A DNA stretch of 32,532 nt. Origin: Candidatus Gastranaerophilales bacterium (GTDB lineage Bacteria; Cyanobacteriota; Vampirovibrionia; Gastranaerophilales; Gastranaerophilaceae). Both the position numbers and the translations under genes were made by a program. Shown here piece after piece: positions 1 through 8,768 of the stretch (position 1 is the first letter of the stretch; every line of letters begins with the position of its first letter). Under the pieces are notes generated by a model that saw only the letters and a program-made list of their open reading frames with translations, had not been told where the DNA came from and ran no database searches. The stretch is taken from assembly GCA_944322845.1 (NCBI GenBank), contig CALUQE010000022.1, forward strand, positions 1 through 32,532, read 5' to 3'.

Positions 1-51
1 TAATTCTTTAGAAAATATTATAATGGAATCATATAGTTCAGTTAAATAAGA

Positions 52-375
52 ATGGGTGTTATGAGAAGAAATTTATTTTTAGTATTAGCTTTATTTACAG
101 CTTTATGTATTAGTGCCAGAGCAGATATTACTCCTGCTCAACAGACAGATGCCGAATATCTTATTAATAACGGATATTCAGAAGCAGGTGCAGAACAGGT
201 TTTGATTCAGAAAAACCGTTATGCAGGCGAACCTTGCGAACCTTTATATGAAAAAAAACATAACAAATTTGTAAGATTCTTGCAAAACTGCTATTCATAT
301 CTTGATCCTGCAATAGACAATCAGGAGAGATATCATCACGATATTCACCAATCTCCAAGTTTCAAGGATTTATAA
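52..375 (+). CDS. Small exported protein, function unknown
   Basis: I do not recognise this 107-residue protein. It opens with a charged start (RR) and a hydrophobic stretch of about 15 residues ending in SARA, a typical signal peptide with cleavage near ARA-D, so the mature part of about 80 residues probably lies in the periplasm or outside the cell. The mature part is polar and has two cysteines (in GEPCEP and LQNCYS) that could form a disulfide. A second ATG at 61 (MRRN) is an equally good start; neither has a Shine-Dalgarno sequence. A TATAAT box at 19-24 could serve as promoter. A strong terminator follows directly, so the gene is a single unit or the end of one. Confidence 0.7.
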   Translation: MGVMRRNLFLVLALFTALCISARADITPAQQTDAEYLINNGYSEAGAEQVLIQKNRYAGEPCEPLYEKKHNKFVRFLQNCYSYLDPAIDNQERYHHDIHQSPSFKDL

Positions 376-385
376 TATTTACAAG

Positions 386-418
386 AAAAAGACGCCCCGC
401 TACGGACGTCTTTTTTTG
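386..418 (+). terminator. Rho-independent terminator
   Basis: An AAAAGACG/CGTCTTTT stem with an inner CCG/CGG pairing is followed by a run of seven T. It ends the unit of the small exported protein. The aroC promoter box starts only four bases after it. Confidence 0.85.
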
Positions 419-421
419 TTG

Positions 422-433
422 TATAATATTGGC
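422..433 (+). promoter_or_regulatory. aroC -10 box, leaderless start
   Basis: A perfect TATAAT lies at 422-427, and only six bases (attggc) separate it from the aroC ATG at 434. Transcription would begin at or next to the start codon. No clear -35 box is seen, since that region is the preceding terminator. Confidence 0.6.
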
Positions 434-1597
434 ATGGAAAAATTCAGATTTTTAACCTCGGGAGAAAGTCATGGCAAATGCCTGAATGCCATTATAGAAG
501 GTATTCCGGCAGGCTTTCGTATAAAAGCTTCTGTTATTAATGAAGATTTAGCGCGCCGTCAGGTAGGATACGGCCGCGGCGGAAGAATGAAAATAGAACA
601 CGATACCGTTGAAATTAAATCCGGCGTACGTTTTGGAAAATCAACCGGCGCGCCGATTTGTCTTGAAATTAAAAACAAAGATTTTGAAAACTGGCAGGAT
701 GTTATGAACGTTGAACATCAGGATTATCCTGCACAAGAAACTGTTAAAAAAATCGAAGCAAAGTCGTTTACTAAAATTCGTCCGGGACATGCCGATTATG
801 CAGGTTCAGTCAAATATAATTTTACGGATTTGAGAGATGTTCTGGAACGCTCAAGCGCCAGAAAAACCGCCATAGAAGTTGCGGTAGGCTCTGTTGCAAA
901 GCAAATCCTCAAAGAATTCGGGATTATGGGATTTTCTCATGTTGTACAAATCGGTAATGTAAAACTTGATTTTTACCCGAAAACTTACACTTTAATTAAA
1001 GAAAAAGCTGAAAAATCCGACGTAAGATGTGCGGACGATCTGACGGCGGACAGAATGCGCAATGCAATTGACGAAGCAGCTCAGGCAGGTGATACGCTTG
1101 GCGGGAAATTTGAAGTAATTTTTGGAAACCTTCCCGTAGGCCTTGGCTCTTACGTACACTGGGACAGAGCATTAGACGGACGTTTGGCACAGGCAGTTAT
1201 GAGTATTCCGGCGGTTAAGGCTGTAGAAATCGGCGCCGGAGTTGACGCAGCGTCGCTTCGCGGTTCTCAAATGCACGATGAAATTTTTGTTAAAAATAAA
1301 ACAATCTACCGCCATACCAACAATGCAGGCGGACTTGAAGGCGGCATGACAAACGGCGAAGCACTCGTTATAAAAGGTACAATGAAAGCAATTCCTACAA
1401 TGCGTAAGGCACTTGCGACAGTAGACATTAAAGACATGAGTCCTGCAAGCGCGCATTTTGAACGCTCTGACACCTGCGCGGTACCTGCATGCGCAGTCGT
1501 TGCGGAAGCAAGAGTTGCTATTATACTTGTTGATGAACTTCTCTCCAAAATCGGCGGAGATAATTTTGTGGAGATGAAAGCCCATTATGAAGAATAA
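434..1597 (+). CDS. aroC: Chorismate synthase
   Basis: Chorismate synthase converts EPSP to chorismate with reduced FMN, the last common step of aromatic biosynthesis, in the cytoplasm. The 387-residue product begins MEKFRFLTSGESHG and carries the family signatures: GESHGK near the N-terminus, the RRQVGYGRGGRM segment, RPGHADYAG, and the RSSAR motif around residue 145. The length is normal. I chose ATG 434 and not the upstream TTG at 416 because the family starts here and a TATAAT box sits six bases before it. It overlaps aroK by 11 bases and heads an aroC-aroK-aroB operon. Confidence 0.95.
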   Translation: MEKFRFLTSGESHGKCLNAIIEGIPAGFRIKASVINEDLARRQVGYGRGGRMKIEHDTVEIKSGVRFGKSTGAPICLEIKNKDFENWQDVMNVEHQDYPAQETVKKIEAKSFTKIRPGHADYAGSVKYNFTDLRDVLERSSARKTAIEVAVGSVAKQILKEFGIMGFSHVVQIGNVKLDFYPKTYTLIKEKAEKSDVRCADDLTADRMRNAIDEAAQAGDTLGGKFEVIFGNLPVGLGSYVHWDRALDGRLAQAVMSIPAVKAVEIGAGVDAASLRGSQMHDEIFVKNKTIYRHTNNAGGLEGGMTNGEALVIKGTMKAIPTMRKALATVDIKDMSPASAHFERSDTCAVPACAVVAEARVAIILVDELLSKIGGDNFVEMKAHYEE

Positions 1598-2096
1598 TAT
1601 AATTCTTGTCGGCATGCCGGGTTCCGGAAAAACCACAATTGGCGCAATGCTGGGTGAAAAGCTTCCGGATTATGTTCATATTGATATTGACAGTGTAATT
1701 GAAAGAACTGCAGGAATGAAAATCAGCGAGATTTTCGCAAAATATTCGGAAGATTATTTCAGAAAACTGGAATATGACACAATAAAGCTCTGTTCTTCCG
1801 GCTCAAAGCGTATCATATCAACAGGCGGCGGCGCATTTGAAAATCCTGATAACAGGGCAACGCTTCTAAAATTCGGTAAAGTATTCTATTTAAAGACAAA
1901 TCCTGATATACTGTATGACAGATTGAAAGAAGATTCCGCAAGACCTCTTCTTCAGAAAGAAAATCCGCGCGAAATACTGGAAAATATGCTGAAAAAGCGG
2001 GAAGAAAACTATAAAAAAGCGCATTATACGATTGATACCGATTTACTAAGCGAAGATGAAATTATAAGGTTTATACTGGATGAGACAAATTCTTAA
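1587..2096 (+). CDS. aroK: Shikimate kinase
   Basis: Shikimate kinase phosphorylates shikimate with ATP at the 3-hydroxyl, step 5 of the chorismate pathway. The 169 residues match the family length. Visible motifs are the P-loop GMPGSGKTT near residues 8-16, DIDSVIE with the shikimate/Mg-binding aspartate, the GGGAF glycine run, and the LID-region arginine in SARPLL. The start overlaps aroC by 11 bases and the end overlaps aroB by 17, so the three genes are translationally coupled. Confidence 0.95.
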   Translation: MKNNIILVGMPGSGKTTIGAMLGEKLPDYVHIDIDSVIERTAGMKISEIFAKYSEDYFRKLEYDTIKLCSSGSKRIISTGGGAFENPDNRATLLKFGKVFYLKTNPDILYDRLKEDSARPLLQKENPREILENMLKKREENYKKAHYTIDTDLLSEDEIIRFILDETNS

Positions 2097-3171
2097 CGTA
2101 AAAACTGCTGACAGAGAATACCCGATAGAAATTTCCGATAACAGCTTCAGCAAACTTAATAAGGAAATTGATGAAGCAACACGCGGTCAAAAGCGGCTCA
2201 TTGTAATTTCCAAAAAAGTTTATGACCTGTATTACAATAAGTTGGATTTTTCAGAAGACGAACTTTTTATCCTGAAAGACGGCGAGCAGGAAAAAAATTA
2301 CAAAAACTATCTCAAAATCATTAACCGCGCAGCAGAATTAGGACTGACGCGAAAAGACGTTATGGTAGCCGTAGGCGGCGGCGTTGTCGGTGATATTACC
2401 GGATTTGCAGCGTCTACTTATATGAGAGGAATTGATTATATTCAGGTGCCGACGACTCTTCTTTCTGCCGTAGATTCTTCCGTCGGCGGAAAAACCGCAA
2501 TTGACCTGAATGAAGCCAAAAATATTATAGGAACTTTCCATCAGCCTAAAGCTGTTTTTATCAATATTAACTTTTTAAACTCGCTTGACAAAAGGCAGTT
2601 TCTGTCAGGCCTCGGGGAAGTTATAAAATACGCATTCATTGAAGAAAACTGCGGATACGAAACAGCACTTTATCTGTTTGAATTTTTGACTCTCGGATGC
2701 GAAAAAATTCTCCAGAAAGAGCCTATTACAATTATCAGAATGATTGAATACTGTCTTAATTTGAAAACAGCAGTAGTGAATCAGGATGAAAAAGAAGGCG
2801 GATTGAGAAAAGTCCTCAATTTCGGTCATACTCTGGCTCATGCACTTGAGACAATTACTAAATACAAAAAATTTACTCACGGTGAAGCGGTTGTTTACGG
2901 AATGTTTTTCATTCTAAACTGGGCTTATAAACACGAATATATTACATATTCATATTACAGACTCTCAATCGAGCTGCTGGAAAAATACGGATTTAAACCG
3001 CTGGATAAGAGTTTTCCGCCAGAAAAACTTATTGAAATTATGAAAAAAGATAAAAAAGCTTCTGACGGAAAAATTACGTTCATTATTCCATACGCCAAGA
3101 AAAAAGTAAAAGAAATTAAACTGACGCCTCAAGAGACAATTTATATGTTTGAAGAGGTACAAACCTTATAA
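2080..3171 (+). CDS. aroB: 3-dehydroquinate synthase
   Basis: AroB cyclises DAHP to 3-dehydroquinate using NAD and a metal ion, step 2 of the pathway. The 363-residue protein has the NAD-binding GGGVVGDITGFAAST motif around residue 100, VPTTLLSAVDSSVGGKTAID after it, and the metal-site GEVIKYA, NFGHTLAHALE and HGEAVVYG segments. The length is typical. It is the third gene of the aro operon, overlapping aroK by 17 bases. Its 3' end overlaps the convergent HxlR-type gene by six bases, with no room for a terminator. Confidence 0.95.
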   Translation: MRQILNVKTADREYPIEISDNSFSKLNKEIDEATRGQKRLIVISKKVYDLYYNKLDFSEDELFILKDGEQEKNYKNYLKIINRAAELGLTRKDVMVAVGGGVVGDITGFAASTYMRGIDYIQVPTTLLSAVDSSVGGKTAIDLNEAKNIIGTFHQPKAVFININFLNSLDKRQFLSGLGEVIKYAFIEENCGYETALYLFEFLTLGCEKILQKEPITIIRMIEYCLNLKTAVVNQDEKEGGLRKVLNFGHTLAHALETITKYKKFTHGEAVVYGMFFILNWAYKHEYITYSYYRLSIELLEKYGFKPLDKSFPPEKLIEIMKKDKKASDGKITFIIPYAKKKVKEIKLTPQETIYMFEEVQTL

Positions 3172-3507
3172 TTTAGCTCTTTCCATCAATTTGCGCAGCT
3201 TTTTATATTCTTTTCCCCACTTTTGCATAGAATCTATTACGGGTCTTAAAGTATATCCGATATCCGTCAGATAATACTCAACTTTAGGCTGTGAACTATC
3301 GTATTCTTCTCTTACAACAAGTCCGTCTTCTTCAAGCTCTTTAAGGCAATTAGTCAAAACTTTAGCCGTACAGCCGAGTTTCTTTTTCAGTTCCACAAAA
3401 CGTAATTCTTTATTCAGCAGTTCTTTTATAATCAAAAGTTTCCACTTTGCTCCGACAAGCTGCAAAACAACACTTACAGGATTTACTGCCAAATCTTTAT
3501 ACTGCAT
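3166..3507 (-). CDS. HxlR-family transcriptional regulator
   Basis: This 113-residue winged-helix DNA-binding protein is of the HxlR type. It has the GAKWKLLIIKEL helix, the recognition region around LGCTAKVLTNCLKELEEDGLV, and the beta-wing PKVEYYLTDIGYTL followed by the closing WGKEY helix. HxlR proteins often respond to redox or electrophile signals. Two cysteines lie in the recognition region, but whether they sense anything is unknown. I chose ATG 3507 because AAAGGGA precedes it at good spacing and the family starts here; an upstream in-frame start would overlap the neighbouring gene. It is the last gene of a three-gene minus-strand unit with the UPF0210 gene and is a candidate regulator of it. 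Confidence 0.85.
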   Translation of the reverse strand: MQYKDLAVNPVSVVLQLVGAKWKLLIIKELLNKELRFVELKKKLGCTAKVLTNCLKELEEDGLVVREEYDSSQPKVEYYLTDIGYTLRPVIDSMQKWGKEYKKLRKLMERAKL

Positions 3508-3517
3508 TCTTATCCCT

Positions 3518-3844
3518 TTATTCTTCTTTCGGTTTATGATCTTCAGGCGAACCCCATAATTGCTGTAATTTATTTTTGATTCCCATACGGCCAAACCATT
3601 TTACAACCAGTCTTTCTTCAAACCCGAGACCACCATTTATTTTTGAACAATCAGAAAGAGAAAAAACAGCTTCAGAAATAGTAATTCTTACAATAAAATG
3701 CGGCTGCTGATATTTTGAATCATCCATCCATATCCGCATATTATTGTATTTTGCCATGTTAATACTCTTGATATTGTGAGCATCTGATTGTTCTTCTATC
3801 ATAAATTTTTTCAAACTGTCTTCCAGATCTTTGAATGTTGTCAT
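3518..3844 (-). CDS. Hypothetical protein, 108 aa
   Basis: I do not recognise this protein. It is soluble and mixed alpha/beta in appearance, with no signal peptide or membrane segment. The tail is hydrophilic (GSPEDHKPKEE). The middle (YQQPHFIVRITISEAVFSL, then GGLGFEERLVVKWFGR) reads like a small beta-sheet domain. GAAGG stands eight bases before ATG 3844. It sits 15 bases after the UPF0210 gene and 10 bases before the HxlR gene, so it very likely shares their transcript. Confidence 0.65.
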   Translation of the reverse strand: MTTFKDLEDSLKKFMIEEQSDAHNIKSINMAKYNNMRIWMDDSKYQQPHFIVRITISEAVFSLSDCSKINGGLGFEERLVVKWFGRMGIKNKLQQLWGSPEDHKPKEE

Positions 3845-3859
3845 TTTTTGCCTTCAATT

Positions 3860-5227
3860 CTAATTGTTCAAACTATGAATAGGAGCGGGAATTCTTCCGC
3901 CTCGTTTTACAAAATTTTCGGATGAAAGCGGGTTAACTTTCATAATTGGCGCTTCACCTAAAAGTCCTCCGAAAACCACTTTATCTCCCGCTTTTTTATT
4001 CGGTGCAGGAATAATTCTTACCGCAGTTGTCTTTTTGTTAATCATACCGATAGCCATCTCATCCGCTATCATACCTGCAATTGTCGAATTAGGCGTATCT
4101 CCCGGAATCGCAATCATATCAAGTCCGACAGAACAAACACAGGTCATCGCTTCCAGTTTGTCAAAAGTCAGATAGCCTTTTGAAGCAGCTTCAATCATTC
4201 CCGCGTCTTCAGAGACAGGAATAAAAGCGCCCGAAAGCCCGCCTACATAAGAGCTTGCCATAATTCCGCCTTTTTTAACCGCATCATTAAGCATTGCAAG
4301 TGCGGCAGTTGTTCCGTGAGCACCCGCATGTTCAAGCCCCATTGCCTGAAAAATCTGGGCAACGCTGTCACCGATTGCAGGAGTAGGCGCAAGTGAAAGA
4401 TCAATTACTCCAAACGGTATTCCGAGCCTGTCAGCAAGTTTTCTTCCGACAAGTTCACCGGTTGTAGTAATTTTATACGCAGTCTGCTTAATTTTATTTG
4501 CAAGAACACCTAAATCCGCATCTTTTTGCAAATCACCTATTGCGGCTCTTACAACTCCCGGGCCAGAAACACCGATATTCAAAGCGCATTCAGGTTCGCC
4601 GTAACCGCAGTAAGCACCTGCCATAAAAGGATTGTCACTTACGGAATTGCAGAATACAACAAGTTTGGCAGCACCAAGCCCGTCTTTATCCGAAGTTAAT
4701 TCCGCAGACTTTTTAATAACTTCTGCCATTTTTAAGACTGCATCCATATTAATTCCGGCTTTTGAACTTGCTACATTAACAGAAGAACAAAGCCTCTGCG
4801 TAGAAGCAAGGGCTTCCGGTATAGCTTCAATAAGGGCGGTATCACCCTGAGTGCAGCCCTTTTCCACAAGAGCGGAAAATCCGCCTATAAAATCAATTCC
4901 AAGATTTAGCGCGCACTCATCAAGCGTACGGGCAATTTTTACATAATCCTTGTGTGAACAAGATTCACCAACAAGCGAAATCGGAGTAACCGCAATTCTT
5001 TTATTTACAATCGGAATTGAATAATCATTTTCTATATCGTTAGCATAACGCACAAGGTTATGTGCATATTTATCAAGTTTATACTTGATTTTATCGCAAA
5101 CGATATTAACATCTTCAGACAAACAGTCGCGTAAACTGATTGTCAGCGTCACAGTTCTGATATCAAAATTGTGAAGCTTAATCATGTTTATGGTTTCTAA
5201 GATTAGGCTCTCGTCAAATATCGTCAT
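3860..5227 (-). CDS. PFL-like family protein (UPF0210)
   Basis: This 455-residue protein resembles the UPF0210 family, also called PFL family, a conserved cytoplasmic family of about 450 residues with a glycyl-radical-enzyme-like fold and no proven activity. Family-like segments are [16 protein letters not shown] at the N-terminus, [49 protein letters not shown] and the C-terminal [14 protein letters not shown] chose ATG 5227 (MTIFDESL), 14 codons inside the longest reading frame, because a TATAAT box lies ten bases before it and would make the upstream part untranscribed. Relatives often sit beside a small ACT-domain gene; here the partners are the 108-residue protein and an HxlR regulator. 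Confidence 0.85.
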   Translation of the reverse strand: MTIFDESLILETINMIKLHNFDIRTVTLTISLRDCLSEDVNIVCDKIKYKLDKYAHNLVRYANDIENDYSIPIVNKRIAVTPISLVGESCSHKDYVKIARTLDECALNLGIDFIGGFSALVEKGCTQGDTALIEAIPEALASTQRLCSSVNVASSKAGINMDAVLKMAEVIKKSAELTSDKDGLGAAKLVVFCNSVSDNPFMAGAYCGYGEPECALNIGVSGPGVVRAAIGDLQKDADLGVLANKIKQTAYKITTTGELVGRKLADRLGIPFGVIDLSLAPTPAIGDSVAQIFQAMGLEHAGAHGTTAALAMLNDAVKKGGIMASSYVGGLSGAFIPVSEDAGMIEAASKGYLTFDKLEAMTCVCSVGLDMIAIPGDTPNSTIAGMIADEMAIGMINKKTTAVRIIPAPNKKAGDKVVFGGLLGEAPIMKVNPLSSENFVKRGGRIPAPIHSLNN

Positions 5228-5237
5228 TATAGAATAA

Positions 5238-5243
5238 ATTATA
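5238..5243 (-). promoter_or_regulatory. -10 box of the UPF0210 operon
   Basis: TATAAT on the minus strand lies ten bases before the chosen ATG, with a TTTAAA-like -35 about 17 bases further up. The predicted leader is only about three bases, so this start is nearly leaderless. It diverges from the DAHP synthase promoter. Confidence 0.5.
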
Positions 5244-5286
5244 TCACGTATTGTAAAAATTTTAAACATTTATACTCTTTTTTATA

Positions 5287-5307
5287 TATAATATTACTTA
5301 CCGGAGG
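5287..5307 (+). promoter_or_regulatory. -10 box and Shine-Dalgarno of DAHP synthase gene
   Basis: TATAAT at 5287-5292 is followed by a full GGAGG at 5303-5307, ten bases before ATG 5318. Unlike aroC, this shikimate gene has an ordinary short leader with a ribosome-binding site. Confidence 0.55.
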
Positions 5308-5317
5308 TATGAAGTAA

Positions 5318-6331
5318 ATGCTAGTCGTAATGAATAGTCACGCAACCGAAAAAGATATTAAGCGTGTAGAATTATTTATAGAGTCAAAAGGGTTTGAAGC
5401 CCGTGTGTCACACGGAGAAGCAAGAACAGTTGTTCACGCAATCGGCGTAAAAGATTTTGACCAGAGAGATTTTGAACTTCTTCACGGTGTTGATGAAGTT
5501 ATCAGGTTATCAACAAACTACAAGCTTGCAGCGCGTGCCTGTCAGGGAAAAGATACCGTTGTTGAAGTTAACGGAGTAAAATTCGGCGACAAATATACAG
5601 GTTTGATTGCCGGCCCTTGCACGATTGAATCTTACGACCAGATGGATGAAACAGCGCAGGAACTTGCGGAATCTAATGTTAAAATCATAAGAGGCGGCGC
5701 ATTTAAGCCGAGAACAAGCCCTTATGCATTTCAAGGCCTCGGAGAAGAAGGTTTAAAGATTATAAGAAGCGTTGCCGACAACCACGGTATGGCTGTAACT
5801 TCCGAAATTATGGAAAGCTCTCAGCTTGAAATGTTTGAAAAATACGTCGATATTCTTCAGGTCGGCGCAAGAAATATGCAGAATTTCAACCTGTTAAAAG
5901 AACTCGGACACGCACACAAACCGGTTATTTTAAAAAGAGGACTCTCTTCAACTTACGAAGAATGGTTGATGTCCGCGGAATACATTATGGCAGGCGGAAA
6001 TAATCAGGTTATTCTGTGCGAAAGAGGTATAAGAACGTTTGAAAAATATACAAGAAATACGCTTGATTTAACTTCAATTCCGGTAATAAAAAAATTAAGC
6101 CACCTGCCGATTATTATAGACCCTTCGCACGCAACAGGTCTGCGTGACAAGGTTGAACCTATGTCAAGGGCTGCAGTTGCCGCAGGATGCGACGGTTTGA
6201 TTATAGAAGTTCATCACGATCCGGACAGAGCCGTATGCGACGGTGCACAATCACTTTATCCTTGGCAGTACGATTTATTGTACAAACAGATTAAACAAAT
6301 TGCACCGATTGTAGGAAAAGAAATTATTTAA
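5318..6331 (+). CDS. aroF: DAHP synthase, type I-beta with ferredoxin-like domain
   Basis: This enzyme joins phosphoenolpyruvate and erythrose 4-phosphate to DAHP, the first step of the shikimate pathway. The 337 residues divide into an N-terminal ferredoxin-like regulatory domain (about 1-70), as in Thermotoga-type enzymes, and the TIM barrel. Barrel motifs include AGPCTIES, RGGAFKPRTSPYAFQG, QVGARNMQNF, LKRGLSS, and the metal-site IIDPSHATG and IIEVHHDP. N-terminal domains of this kind usually mediate feedback inhibition by tyrosine or phenylalanine. It is divergently transcribed from the UPF0210 operon and 2 kb from aroCKB. Confidence 0.95.
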   Translation: MLVVMNSHATEKDIKRVELFIESKGFEARVSHGEARTVVHAIGVKDFDQRDFELLHGVDEVIRLSTNYKLAARACQGKDTVVEVNGVKFGDKYTGLIAGPCTIESYDQMDETAQELAESNVKIIRGGAFKPRTSPYAFQGLGEEGLKIIRSVADNHGMAVTSEIMESSQLEMFEKYVDILQVGARNMQNFNLLKELGHAHKPVILKRGLSSTYEEWLMSAEYIMAGGNNQVILCERGIRTFEKYTRNTLDLTSIPVIKKLSHLPIIIDPSHATGLRDKVEPMSRAAVAAGCDGLIIEVHHDPDRAVCDGAQSLYPWQYDLLYKQIKQIAPIVGKEII

Positions 6332-6424
6332 CGGAAATTATATCCTCTAAACAGTTGATGTATCATTCTCCCTAATCCTGTACGATATAGACGGGAAGGT
6401 AAGTATTTTACTTTAGGGAATGGT

Positions 6425-7516
6425 ATGATAAATTCTGTGTTTTTTGACGAATTATATAAACAGTTTGCATGGTTTGATTCCGTATTCACGCCTGTGGTAA
6501 AAAGCTGCAGCAGTGAATTTTTCTTTGACGGATTTGAATACAAGCTTGCATCAATAAGTACAAATATGAATGTACTTTCCCAGAACGAAACTTTTTTCGT
6601 TACCAAAATAAAAATTAATTCAAAAAACGATGTTTATATAAGAATTTCGCAGGAAGCCATCAACGTAATACTGGATAAAGTTCTGGGCAAAAACAACAGA
6701 AGATTTGACCTGACGGAAGTTACCGAACTTGAAGCGCGTATTATAACCGCGTTCAACGATTTTCTATACGAAACCCTTTCCCCTAATTTTACAATAGAAC
6801 CGCACAAGCGCTATACGGAAATTTTGCATTTAACATATTTTGTAAAAAGCGAAATTTCTGATGCCGCAGCAAAATTCATCATATCAGTTCCGAAAGAAAT
6901 TCTTTCACCTCAAAGCTTAGAGGCCAAAGAACCGCGTTTTGAAGACAAAGACTTTGCGGACAGCCTTGTAGAAGTTAGTCTTTTACTCGGAAAAACAACT
7001 TTCCCTGTTGCAGATATCAAAAAATTGGATATCGGCGATATTGTTGTATTTGAAGACAGCAGTTCCTCAGAAATGACTCTTGTTTGCAGCAATATAGTAC
7101 AAAAATTTCAAATAAAACCAAATATAAAAATTATAGAACCGTATGACACCGGCGGAGGAGATAATATGGAAGATAATGCAAATACAAACCTGTGGGACAG
7201 CATTCAGGTTGATATGACGGCGGAATTTGATAAAGTCAAAGTAACGCTCGGAGAGCTTAAAAATATTGAAGAAGGCCTGATTGTAGATTTGTGCTCGGTT
7301 TATGATAATAAAGTTTCGCTTAAAGTCGGCGGCAAAACCGTTGCTCTTGGTGAACTTATAATAATTAACGACAGATTTGGCGTAAAAATTGAGAAGGTCA
7401 ACGATTCTTCTTCATCACCTTCCGGTTCCGAGCCGGCACAAATACAGCAGGAGGGCGGAGAAGCTCCGGCTGAAGACTTTGACTACAGTGATTTTGAAGT
7501 CGAAAATCAAGGATAA
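6425..7516 (+). CDS. Flagellar C-ring protein with two SpoA domains
   Basis: This is a flagellar switch/C-ring component of the FliM/FliN/FliY/SctQ kind, acting at the cytoplasmic face of the motor and export gate. The N-terminal half (about 1-170) resembles the middle region of FliM or SctQ, including an LTEVTELEARII segment. Two SpoA domains follow at about 180-240 and 258-325, the second being very FliN-like (VKVTLGELKNIEEGLIVDL). The tail is acidic, Ser/Pro/Glu-rich and disordered. No separate FliM or FliN lies next to it. The start has only a weak GGGA upstream. It heads the fliO-P-Q-R cluster. I cannot say whether FliM, FliY or SctQ is the best name. Confidence 0.8.
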   Translation: MINSVFFDELYKQFAWFDSVFTPVVKSCSSEFFFDGFEYKLASISTNMNVLSQNETFFVTKIKINSKNDVYIRISQEAINVILDKVLGKNNRRFDLTEVTELEARIITAFNDFLYETLSPNFTIEPHKRYTEILHLTYFVKSEISDAAAKFIISVPKEILSPQSLEAKEPRFEDKDFADSLVEVSLLLGKTTFPVADIKKLDIGDIVVFEDSSSSEMTLVCSNIVQKFQIKPNIKIIEPYDTGGGDNMEDNANTNLWDSIQVDMTAEFDKVKVTLGELKNIEEGLIVDLCSVYDNKVSLKVGGKTVALGELIIINDRFGVKIEKVNDSSSSPSGSEPAQIQQEGGEAPAEDFDYSDFEVENQG

Positions 7517-7563
7517 TTGACTTTATTCAAAATGAAGTTAAAAAATAAACAGAGGATTGTGTT

Positions 7564-8031
7564 ATGGGATATTTAGCAAATTTTATGGTATATACGCTTG
7601 CAATGATAGGTGTAATCGCTATTGCGCTTCTTGTTTTCAAAAACAGCTGCTCTTTCGGCAGCGCCTGCAAATCAAAAAACCTTAAAATATTAGATTCGCT
7701 GACCATTGCGCCGAGAAAAACACTTTATGTAATATCAACGGGCAGGGAAAAATTTCTGATTGCGGGAGATGTAAGCAAGACAACTTTAATTTCCAAATTA
7801 GAAACCCCTGAAACAGAACTGCGTATACCTCAAGTTGAATCAAGCCGTATTGAAGATTTTGAAAGTATGGAAACAGCTCCGCACAAAAGTTTTCAAGACA
7901 CAATGGCAAGTCTGCCGAAGTCTAAATACATGGACAGATCAAACATCGGTATAAATTCAAGCATACTGACAAACAGAAGTGATACTCCTTATACCTCGGT
8001 AATAAGAAGCTTAGCTTCCAAAATGAGGTAG
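7564..8031 (+). CDS. fliO: Flagellar export assembly protein FliO
   Basis: This is a 155-residue bitopic membrane protein with one N-terminal transmembrane segment (about 5-27). It is followed by a small cytoplasmic domain with the FliO pattern KILDSLTIAPRKTLYVISTGREKFLIAGD, a polar region and a basic C-terminus. FliO helps assemble the FliP ring of the export gate. The assignment rests on the topology, that pattern and the position directly before fliP. AGAGGA precedes ATG 7564 at good spacing. Confidence 0.85.
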   Translation: MGYLANFMVYTLAMIGVIAIALLVFKNSCSFGSACKSKNLKILDSLTIAPRKTLYVISTGREKFLIAGDVSKTTLISKLETPETELRIPQVESSRIEDFESMETAPHKSFQDTMASLPKSKYMDRSNIGINSSILTNRSDTPYTSVIRSLASKMR

Positions 8032-8085
8032 CTGTACAGGCAAAATAAAAAATTTTCAACCGAAAGGTTAAGGTGAAATAAAAAA

Positions 8086-8724
8086 ATGAATTCAGTAATA
8101 CAAGATATGAATCCGGTTTTACAAATGCTGACGGTAATGACGCTATTTTCGCTTCTGCCGTTTGTATTTTGCTGTATGACCTGTTTTTTAAGATTTACAA
8201 TCGTATTCTCACTGCTTAAAACCGCAATGGGCGTACAGGTTCCGCCGGCAATAGTTACAATCGGTCTGTGTATGATATTAACCTTCTACACGATGGGAAA
8301 TGTTTTTCAGCAGATGTATGATATGGGCTCGATTCCGTATCAGAAAAATCAGAATATTATAGAAGCTGTAAACGAAGGTTCAAAACCATTAAAAGAATTT
8401 ATGATGAAACAGACAAGAGAAACGGATCTGGCGTTTTTTGTGGAGCTAAAACACAAAACTCCGCCAAAGAGCCCTGAAGATATTACTCTCTGGGAAGTTG
8501 CTCCGGCTTATATCTTAAGTGAACTAAAAACAGCTTTTGAAATCGGTTTCATTGTATTTGTACCGTTCATTGTTCTTGACTTAGTTGTAGCAAACATACT
8601 TCTTGCACTGGGTATGTTTATGTTATCACCGACAATCATTTCTCTTCCGTTCAAATTGCTTATATTTATTGCAGTTGACGGCTGGGCGCTAATTGTACAG
8701 GGCTTGGTGCAAAGTTATAACTAG
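8086..8724 (+). CDS. fliP: Flagellar export gate protein FliP
   Basis: FliP forms the pentameric core of the flagellar type III export gate in the inner membrane. The 212 residues carry family blocks: an N-terminal hydrophobic hairpin ending in RFTIVFSLLKTAMGVQ, PLKEFMMKQTRETDLAFF, ILSELKTAFEIGFIVFVPF and the C-terminal LPFKLLIFIAVDGW. Many FliP proteins have a cleaved signal peptide and about 245 residues. This one starts directly at the mature region, so it has no signal peptide. AAGGTG precedes the start. It is co-directional with fliO and fliQ at short spacing. Confidence 0.95.
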   Translation: MNSVIQDMNPVLQMLTVMTLFSLLPFVFCCMTCFLRFTIVFSLLKTAMGVQVPPAIVTIGLCMILTFYTMGNVFQQMYDMGSIPYQKNQNIIEAVNEGSKPLKEFMMKQTRETDLAFFVELKHKTPPKSPEDITLWEVAPAYILSELKTAFEIGFIVFVPFIVLDLVVANILLALGMFMLSPTIISLPFKLLIFIAVDGWALIVQGLVQSYN

Positions 8725-8768
8725 AGTAACGGGACGGAGAATCTAATCCGGCAAGAAAGGTTAAAAAT

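Noticed and set aside
1172..1636. 154-codon minus-strand open frame within aroC
   Set aside because: Antisense shadow of a strongly conserved gene; Cys/Phe-rich composition typical of reverse-frame translation.
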